From Bacillota bacterium (GTDB lineage: Bacteria > Bacillota > Bacilli > Paenibacillales > NBRC-103111), in contig JAEWAA010000139.1 in NCBI GenBank assembly GCA_023391955.1, positions 1 to 10,437 on the forward strand: a stretch of 10,437 nucleotides of DNA, in the 5' to 3' direction. This document shows, piece after piece, positions 6,699-10,437 of the stretch. Made by a program: the position numbers and the translations under genes. Position 1 is the first letter of the stretch. Every line of letters starts with the position of its first letter. Below the pieces are notes generated by a model. It had not been told where the DNA came from, did no database searches, and saw only the letters and a program-made list of their open reading frames with translations.

Positions 6699-7721
6699 TC
6701 AGCTCCCTCTTGTTCCGACAGGAGTCTCCACGGCCGTTTGCTTCGTGCCGCCCTGCCTGATCTGTTCCAACAAGTCCATTACTTGAATTGCCTGCTCCAG
6801 CGTCACCTCAGGAACACCATCTCCTTTGATGGCTTGCACGAAGGAGGTATAAATCCGCTCGCCTGCGGAGCGGCTGTTGCTCTCCAGAGGAAGGACAACC
6901 GGCTCTTGCCCCTTTTCCAAAAGAACGGCCTCCTTATCGCTGTTTACCTGGATGGTGGCCCGGTCTCCGCCGATGATCCACAGAGGAAGCTTGGCCTGAG
7001 AGGCAAAATTCACCTCCATGAAGGCTGTAATTCCGCTATCGAACATCATCTCCCCATGGACATAATCCTCCGTATCCCCCTTATTCCAGGAGAGGCGTTG
7101 GGAGAAGGAGCGGACTGACTTCACCCTTCCCAGGGGCAGCATAAGGAGTTGGTCGGCCAAGTGCACCCCCCAGTCCAGTATGGCGCCGCCGCCGGAGGAT
7201 TGACGGTTCCGCCATTCGGGATCGTAGGACTTTACACCGAACGAAGCCCCGGAGCCGAACATATGGTGCCGCCTTTCAATAAATAACGTCTCCCCCGCCA
7301 GCTTTTCCTCCAAGGCGCGGAGAACAAACATGAAGTCCGCATCGAACCGGCGGTTATGAAAGACACTGACAACCCGTCCCACACTGTCGGCCAGCCGCTT
7401 TAGCTCCACAGCCTCACCGGTTCTTACCGTAACGGGCTTCTCCATAAGCACATGGGCTCCCGCCAGCAGGGCAAGCCGGGCAATCTCATAGTGAGAAACC
7501 GGAGGGGTAGCCACTAGCACGGCGTCCAGCTCCTGCTCCAGAAGCTCCGGCAGGGAGGAAAATACCGGCAGCCCTCTCCTGGCAGCCAATGCAGCCCGCT
7601 CCGGCGTGATATCATAAACACCGGACACGCTGATGCCGGTCATCTTTTTAATAATGGGAAGGTGAATCAGCTCCACAATACGTCCGAATCCGACAATTCC
7701 TAAACGGATCATTTCGCTCAT
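6699..7721 (-). CDS. Gfo/Idh/MocA-family NAD(P)-dependent dehydrogenase
   Basis: A 340-residue soluble oxidoreductase. The N-terminal Rossmann domain shows GIVGFGRI (8-15), DAVLVATPP (66-74) and the family signature MEKPVTV (93-99). The C-terminal alpha/beta substrate domain shows GGGAILDWGVHLADQ (177-191), where D183 and H187 are the usual catalytic or substrate-binding positions. Family members oxidise one hydroxyl of a sugar, sugar nucleotide, sugar phosphate or inositol. With the aminotransferase six bases downstream this forms an oxidise-then-aminate pair, comparable to WlbA/WlbE-type and NtdC/NtdA-type pairs or to inositol dehydrogenase with inosose aminotransferase. No dedicated phosphatase or nucleotidyltransferase is visible, so the substrate form cannot be decided. 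Start ATG 7719-7721 has AGGAG six bases upstream, nine bases after the preceding stop. Confidence 0.9.
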   Translation of the reverse strand: MSEMIRLGIVGFGRIVELIHLPIIKKMTGISVSGVYDITPERAALAARRGLPVFSSLPELLEQELDAVLVATPPVSHYEIARLALLAGAHVLMEKPVTVRTGEAVELKRLADSVGRVVSVFHNRRFDADFMFVLRALEEKLAGETLFIERRHHMFGSGASFGVKSYDPEWRNRQSSGGGAILDWGVHLADQLLMLPLGRVKSVRSFSQRLSWNKGDTEDYVHGEMMFDSGITAFMEVNFASQAKLPLWIIGGDRATIQVNSDKEAVLLEKGQEPVVLPLESNSRSAGERIYTSFVQAIKGDGVPEVTLEQAIQVMDLLEQIRQGGTKQTAVETPVGTRGS

Positions 7722-7730
7722 GGGCAGCTC

Positions 7731-8000
7731 CTAAGCAATCTTATGCTGGCGGAGTTCTTCAATGAAGGTAACGAGGGAGCCCAAAGTCTGGAATACCGCA
7801 GGATCCACATCCTCCTCCGGAACACTGATGCCGAATTCCTCCTCCACATATACAATCAGCTGCAAAACCATAATGGAGTCAATGAACAGGTCCTGATAGA
7901 CCCGGCTTGCCTCCGTCACATTCTCGGGGAGCTTCACCTCCAGGTTTTGCTGCATCAGTTCACATAGGCTGCTCATAATTTGCTCTCTTGTCATTGTCAC
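7731..8000 (-). CDS. asbD: AsbD-like aryl carrier protein
   Basis: An 89-residue carrier protein. The phosphopantetheine serine is S42 in DLFIDSIMVLQLIVYVE, and the C-terminal part EEDVDPAVFQTLGSLVTFIEEL closely recalls petrobactin AsbD (DEVDP..F.T.GSL..F.EEL, compared from memory). AsbD receives 3,4-DHB from the AMP ligase AsbC and presents it to AsbE. The gene directly follows the AsbC-like ligase; its GTG start (7998-8000) overlaps the ligase stop in a GTGA arrangement, with AGGAG five bases upstream. An in-frame ATG at 7992-7994 is ten bases from the same site and would remove two residues, so the exact start is open. The same C-then-D order occurs in asbABCDEF. Confidence 0.9.
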   Translation of the reverse strand: MTMTREQIMSSLCELMQQNLEVKLPENVTEASRVYQDLFIDSIMVLQLIVYVEEEFGISVPEEDVDPAVFQTLGSLVTFIEELRQHKIA

Positions 8001-9226
8001 ACACGCTCCTTATTTTCTAATAAAGTCCGGCTAATCTTCCCCCGCTCGTTCCTGGGAATCTCCGCTGCGAACTCAATATGCCGCGGAATCTTGTAGGGTG
8101 CCAGCTTATCCACACACCAGCTTTTGACCGTTTCAGGCGTCATCACGATCTCCTCTGCTACAATCATGGCCTTGACCGCATCGCCCCAGACCGGATGTCT
8201 GGACCGGTAGACCACCACCTCCTTTATGCCCGGACAAGCGAGAATGACCTCCTCCACCTCTCCCGGAATCACCTTATAGCCCGAAACATTAATAAGCTCG
8301 TCCGCCCTGCCGAGGATATGAAGATGATTAGCTTCATCCCAATACCCGCAATCATGGGTCCGGTACCACTGTCCGCCAATTAAGGCGGCTACCTCACCAG
8401 GATCTTCCCCTGTTTTGGAAACGCTTAAATAAACATGCTTTAGGGGGCTCCCCACATCCGTTGTTGCAGATGGATCGAAGGACAAGGACAAAGCCCCAGT
8501 CTCCGTGGAGCCGTACTGCTGAAGCACTTGGACAGAGCTTCGCTTTAATTTCTCCAGCAAACCTTGGGTAAGCGGTGCTCCGGATGCGACCACTCGTTGG
8601 AAAGCAAGCTTCTCCCCCGACAGAGTAAGGAGCAATTGAAGCATAAAAGGAACAGCATACACAATGCTTTGCGGAATGGATTTAATGACCTTAATGGCAA
8701 GCTTGGGATTCTGGCCCGTTATAATAACGGGAGCGGTGCCCCGTTCCAATGCGGCAAGAACACCTGTAATCAGCCCGAAGGAATGGGACAAGGGGACCAG
8801 CACAATAGGCGTTTCCCCCGTGCTTGCACCCAGTGCGGCATTGTAGTGAACAATCTCCTCCTGCACACCTTGCCAGGTTCTGCGGATCAGCTTGGGCGTG
8901 CCTGTCGTCCCGGAGGTGTATTGGTAAAGAGAGGCTTCCCCCCGGGCACGGTCACTCTTAAGTGGAACAATCTCCGGCGTACCGCCTGCCAGGAGCAGAT
9001 GGGCTCCCGCATTCTGAGCCTGCATAAGCGCCGTATGGAGCGGAGTATCCGAAGGCAAAAGAAGCACCGAGCCGTCCGTGGACATCGCATGCAGAACAGC
9101 TCCTAAATAAACCATGGGATCATTGCTGCCAACCGCCACCAAACAACCGTCAAAGCCTTTAACCATAGGACGGATACAGGCAAGTGCATCCGCCCTTGTG
9201 ATCAATTGATCATTGATCCGTATCAT
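7997..9226 (-). CDS. asbC: AsbC-like 3,4-dihydroxybenzoate:AMP ligase (adenylating enzyme)
   Basis: A 409-residue ANL-superfamily adenylate-forming enzyme. Seen: the P-loop YTSGTTGTPK (103-112), the aromatic/adenine motif QYGSTETG (237-244), YRTHDCGYW (288-296) carrying the ribose-binding Asp in a THD rather than TGD context, the hinge and core LGRADELINVSGYKVIPGEVE (305-325), and NERGKIS (393-399) with catalytic K397. At about 410 residues it is shorter than typical 500-540-residue aryl ligases, matching AsbC of petrobactin, which activates 3,4-DHB and loads it on AsbD. Coupling to an AsbD-like carrier by a 4-base overlap and an AsbF-like gene later in the run support 3,4-DHB as substrate. 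ATG 9224-9226 has GGGAG eight bases upstream. First gene after the AT-rich promoter gap, so probably the first gene of the operon. Another aryl acid as substrate cannot be excluded. Confidence 0.88.
   Translation of the reverse strand: MIRINDQLITRADALACIRPMVKGFDGCLVAVGSNDPMVYLGAVLHAMSTDGSVLLLPSDTPLHTALMQAQNAGAHLLLAGGTPEIVPLKSDRARGEASLYQYTSGTTGTPKLIRRTWQGVQEEIVHYNAALGASTGETPIVLVPLSHSFGLITGVLAALERGTAPVIITGQNPKLAIKVIKSIPQSIVYAVPFMLQLLLTLSGEKLAFQRVVASGAPLTQGLLEKLKRSSVQVLQQYGSTETGALSLSFDPSATTDVGSPLKHVYLSVSKTGEDPGEVAALIGGQWYRTHDCGYWDEANHLHILGRADELINVSGYKVIPGEVEEVILACPGIKEVVVYRSRHPVWGDAVKAMIVAEEIVMTPETVKSWCVDKLAPYKIPRHIEFAAEIPRNERGKISRTLLENKERV
9199..9212. repeat. 14-bp perfect palindrome inside the start of the ligase gene
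   Basis: TGATCAATTGATCA lies over codons 5-9 of the AMP ligase gene, 14 bases past the start codon. Codons here encode DQLIT, so the palindrome may be accidental; about one such palindrome in 10 kb is expected by chance. Its place just after the promoter and start codon makes an operator conceivable. It does not fit the Fur box pattern. Confidence 0.25.
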
Positions 9227-9334
9227 TATTCACGCTCCCTTGTCCGCTTTTTATTATTATAAAACACAACAAAATACCTATATATACCTTATTTTTAATA
9301 TTAACCCTAATTATTAAGTTCCTGCCTTAACCTC
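9227..9334. other. AT-rich intergenic gap between regulator and operon
   Basis: This 108-base gap separates the regulator stop from the ligase start. It holds the proposed promoter, the palindrome TTAATATTAA (9295-9304) and the ribosome binding site GGGAG. No clear terminator hairpin follows the regulator, so some read-through from the regulator into the operon is possible. No Fur-like 19-bp box is seen. Confidence 0.55.
9256..9289 (-). promoter_or_regulatory. Probable operon promoter with paired AGGTAT motifs at the -35 position
   Basis: On the minus strand a perfect -10 TATAAT (9256-9261) lies 30 bases before the ligase start codon. The -35 expected 17 bases upstream (9279-9284) does not resemble TTGACA. 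Two copies of AGGTAT (9284-9289 and 9274-9279), spaced exactly 10 bases apart, overlap and flank that position. A good -10 with a poor -35 and helically phased direct repeats is the usual look of an activator-dependent promoter, fitting the AraC-type gene next door. The -10 lies in AT-rich sequence where chance matches are common, so this is a prediction. Confidence 0.45.
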
Positions 9335-10270
9335 CTACAGCGAATTGATTTTCCTGGCCGAATATGCCTGAGGCCTCCGGTGCTTCTGCCTGTATTGCAC
9401 TGGTGTAAGCCCGGTGGATTGCCTGAGATACAAGGCCAACGCATCCGGCTTGTTAATGCCCACTTGGCGGCAAATTTCCTTAATCGTGCAGCCAGTAGTT
9501 TCCAAAAGCTGGACGGCCGTCTTCAAACGGAGCAGCTTCAGATAACGCATAGGGGTTACGCCCATGATGATCTTGAATTCCTCGCAGAAGTAATTCGGAT
9601 GATAGTTCACCGCCGCTGCAATCGAAGCAAGATCCAGGTCCGCATTGGATAAGTGCGCCGTCATATAACGGATTGCATAAATAATAGGCCTGCCTTTAAT
9701 ATCCGTAGAGACTTCGCGCTCCGGTTCGGGCTGTTCAGAACGGTCCTTATGCAGGACATACAGAATTTCCGTAATCAAGGCATAGAGTGCCGAAGAATAC
9801 AGAAATTGCCCGTGCAGGTCATGCGGCTCACCCATATCCGTCTGAAAAGTGTCCAGTGTACGCCGGATGGCAGAAGCCGGAGGGATCACGACTGGCTGTC
9901 GGAACTCATTCAGCGCTCTCCCCAGAAAAGGCGCGGCACGGAAACGGATCATCCTTCCTTCGTTTTCCACATGCAGAAGCGGCACTTTCTTAGCAGCCGG
10001 CGGAACAAGGACTGCCTGATCCCGCTTCACCCGGATCTCCATTTCCCCATAACGGAATATCATTTCCTGACTATTGGGATAAAGGAGCAAATACTCTCCC
10101 TGGACGGTGTTTACAGGCCATGCGAACGGACTGGAACCAATCAACGTAACCGGCAGCTCCAGCTTCAACGGAACATCCCTCCCAGCTCGTATTGTCGACA
10201 GGAAGCCATTCCCATCATCAAGTGGATTATACCAATAAAAGTTATTTCGCGCCGCATAAAAAGGGTACAT
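9335..10270 (-). CDS. AraC-family transcriptional regulator (start uncertain: 10270 or 10168)
   Basis: Up to 311 residues. The C-terminus is a typical AraC/XylS DNA-binding domain: first helix-turn-helix near 209-236 (DLDLASIAAAVNYHPNYFCE, then EFK), linker helix MRYLKLLRLKTAVQLL (241-256), second helix-turn-helix near 262-284, and the closing GLTPVQYRQ (287-295). The N-terminal part looks like a small cupin-type sensor domain, with GEYLLLYP and VLVPPAAKKVPLLHVE, so it probably senses a small ligand in the cytoplasm. The ATG at 10268-10270 has no ribosome binding site and lies in a 20-base tandem duplication. A TTG at 10166-10168 has GGGAGG with eight-base spacing and would give 277 residues, a usual length for the family. 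The gene lies directly upstream of the biosynthetic operon on the same strand and probably activates it. The family call is firm; target and ligand are inferred. Confidence 0.88.
   Translation of the reverse strand: MYPFYAARNNFYWYNPLDDGNGFLSTIRAGRDVPLKLELPVTLIGSSPFAWPVNTVQGEYLLLYPNSQEMIFRYGEMEIRVKRDQAVLVPPAAKKVPLLHVENEGRMIRFRAAPFLGRALNEFRQPVVIPPASAIRRTLDTFQTDMGEPHDLHGQFLYSSALYALITEILYVLHKDRSEQPEPEREVSTDIKGRPIIYAIRYMTAHLSNADLDLASIAAAVNYHPNYFCEEFKIIMGVTPMRYLKLLRLKTAVQLLETTGCTIKEICRQVGINKPDALALYLRQSTGLTPVQYRQKHRRPQAYSARKINSL
10226..10235 (-). promoter_or_regulatory. Second copy of the extended -10 sequence TTGGTATAAT
   Basis: TTGGTATAAT at 10226-10235 contains an extended -10 (TGGTATAAT) with no good -35. 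The same ten bases occur at 10407-10416. It would be internal to the long form of the regulator gene, but upstream of the alternative TTG start at 10168, which has a proper ribosome binding site. That supports, without proving, the shorter form. Confidence 0.35.
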
Positions 10271-10293
10271 GCTGCATAAAAACGGTACATGCT
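10254..10293. repeat. 20-bp tandem duplication over the regulator's annotated start
   Basis: Two adjacent 20-base units, 10254-10273 and 10274-10293, differ at one base (GCATAAAAAGGGTACATGCT versus GCATAAAAACGGTACATGCT). Each carries an ATG on the minus strand (10268-10270 and 10288-10290). Because 20 is not a multiple of three, the upstream ATG is out of frame with the regulator. The near identity suggests a fairly recent duplication, or a paired regulatory site. Confidence 0.85.
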
Positions 10294-10303
10294 GACGAAA
10301 TTC

Positions 10304-10323
10304 GGAAGGAGAAAGAACCTTCC
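10304..10323. repeat. 6-bp inverted repeat in the regulator leader
   Basis: GGAAGG at 10304-10309 pairs with CCTTCC at 10318-10323 across an 8-base loop. It is short and could be chance, but in the transcript of the regulator it would form a hairpin just before the duplicated start region. Confidence 0.3.
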
Positions 10324-10348
10324 CGCAACCAGGGAAAATTTAAGACAA

Positions 10349-10392
10349 AAAGAATTGCCCATCCGCTCAATTCAGCCGATGTACAATTCTTT
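10349..10392. repeat. 9-bp inverted repeat upstream of the regulator
   Basis: AAAGAATTG at 10349-10357 and CAATTCTTT at 10384-10392 are perfect inverted copies separated by 26 bases. They lie just downstream of the proposed regulator promoter, where they could act as an operator pair or fold in the leader transcript. Confidence 0.45.
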
Positions 10393-10398
10393 AGCGGT

Positions 10399-10416
10399 TT
10401 GGTAAAATTATACCAA
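10399..10416 (-). promoter_or_regulatory. Probable regulator promoter with overlapping inverted repeat
   Basis: On the minus strand an extended -10, TGGTATAAT (10407-10415), lies about 137 bases before the annotated start codon. The expected -35 near 10430-10435 is poor, as is common for extended -10 promoters. The -10 sits in the inverted repeat TTGGTA-N6-TACCAA (10399-10404 and 10411-10416), so a dimeric protein binding there would block or modulate transcription. The window ends 21 bases further on. Confidence 0.45.
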
Positions 10417-10437
10417 GATTCTAGTACCAGTTATTAT

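Noticed and set aside
8564..9106. Plus-strand open frame of 180 codons
   Set aside because: Antisense to the AMP ligase motifs; Cys/His-rich look is a shadow effect.
9227..9334. Possible Fur box in the operon promoter
   Set aside because: AT-rich sequence has ATAAT repeats but no 7-1-7 inverted pattern matching the consensus.
9653..10279. Plus-strand open frame of 208 codons
   Set aside because: Antisense to the AraC-type gene, whose domains are clear; low-complexity basic translation.
10165..10362. Minus-strand 65-codon frame upstream of and overlapping the regulator
   Set aside because: Out of frame with the regulator, weak ribosome binding site. It could be an upstream peptide or the relic of an older start before the 20-bp duplication, but I cannot support it as a gene.

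Overview
The window looks like chromosomal DNA from a Gram-positive Bacillota, most likely Paenibacillus or a close relative. The reasons are strong AGGAGG-type ribosome binding sites, moderately GC-rich genes separated by AT-rich gaps, ATG/GTG starts with ATGA- and GTGA-type overlaps, and resemblance of several proteins to Bacillus/Paenibacillus families. The genus is inferred, not proven.

Every convincing gene is on the minus strand, so transcription runs from right to left. In that order: an AraC-family regulator (about 10270-9335); an AT-rich promoter gap (9334-9227); then a compact run of biosynthetic genes. These are an AsbC-like aryl-AMP ligase (9226-7997), an AsbD-like aryl carrier protein (8000-7731), a Gfo/Idh/MocA dehydrogenase (7721-6699), a DegT/DnrJ/EryC1 aminotransferase (6692-5571), a second carrier protein (5550-5284), a GT4-like glycosyltransferase (5287-3893) and an ABC exporter with fused membrane and ATPase domains (3915-2137). 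A 300-base gap follows, mostly filled by a small element with inverted-repeat ends (1849-2115). Last come a BtrH/AsbE-like cysteine acyltransferase candidate (1824-859) and an AsbF-like 3-dehydroshikimate dehydratase (856 to beyond the left edge).

Read together, the locus looks like the 3,4-dihydroxybenzoate (3,4-DHB) half of petrobactin biosynthesis placed in a different setting. The AsbF-like enzyme would make 3,4-DHB from 3-dehydroshikimate, the AsbC-like ligase would activate it and load it on the AsbD-like carrier, and the BtrH/AsbE-like protein would pass the aryl group to an amine. The petrobactin NIS synthetases (AsbA, AsbB) are not seen. Between the AsbD-like and AsbE/AsbF-like genes lie a sugar- or cyclitol-oxidising dehydrogenase and an aminotransferase (a pair that typically installs an amino group), a second carrier protein, a glycosyltransferase and an exporter. 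The best inference is an exported catechol-acylated amino sugar or aminocyclitol, possibly a siderophore or antibiotic. The product is not known to me and the cluster continues past the left edge.

Regulation appears local. The AraC-type gene sits directly upstream, the presumed operon promoter has a good -10 but a poor -35 with paired AGGTAT motifs at the -35 position, and the regulator's own start region carries a 20-base tandem duplication that makes its start codon uncertain. No tRNA, rRNA, CRISPR array or convincing Fur box was seen.
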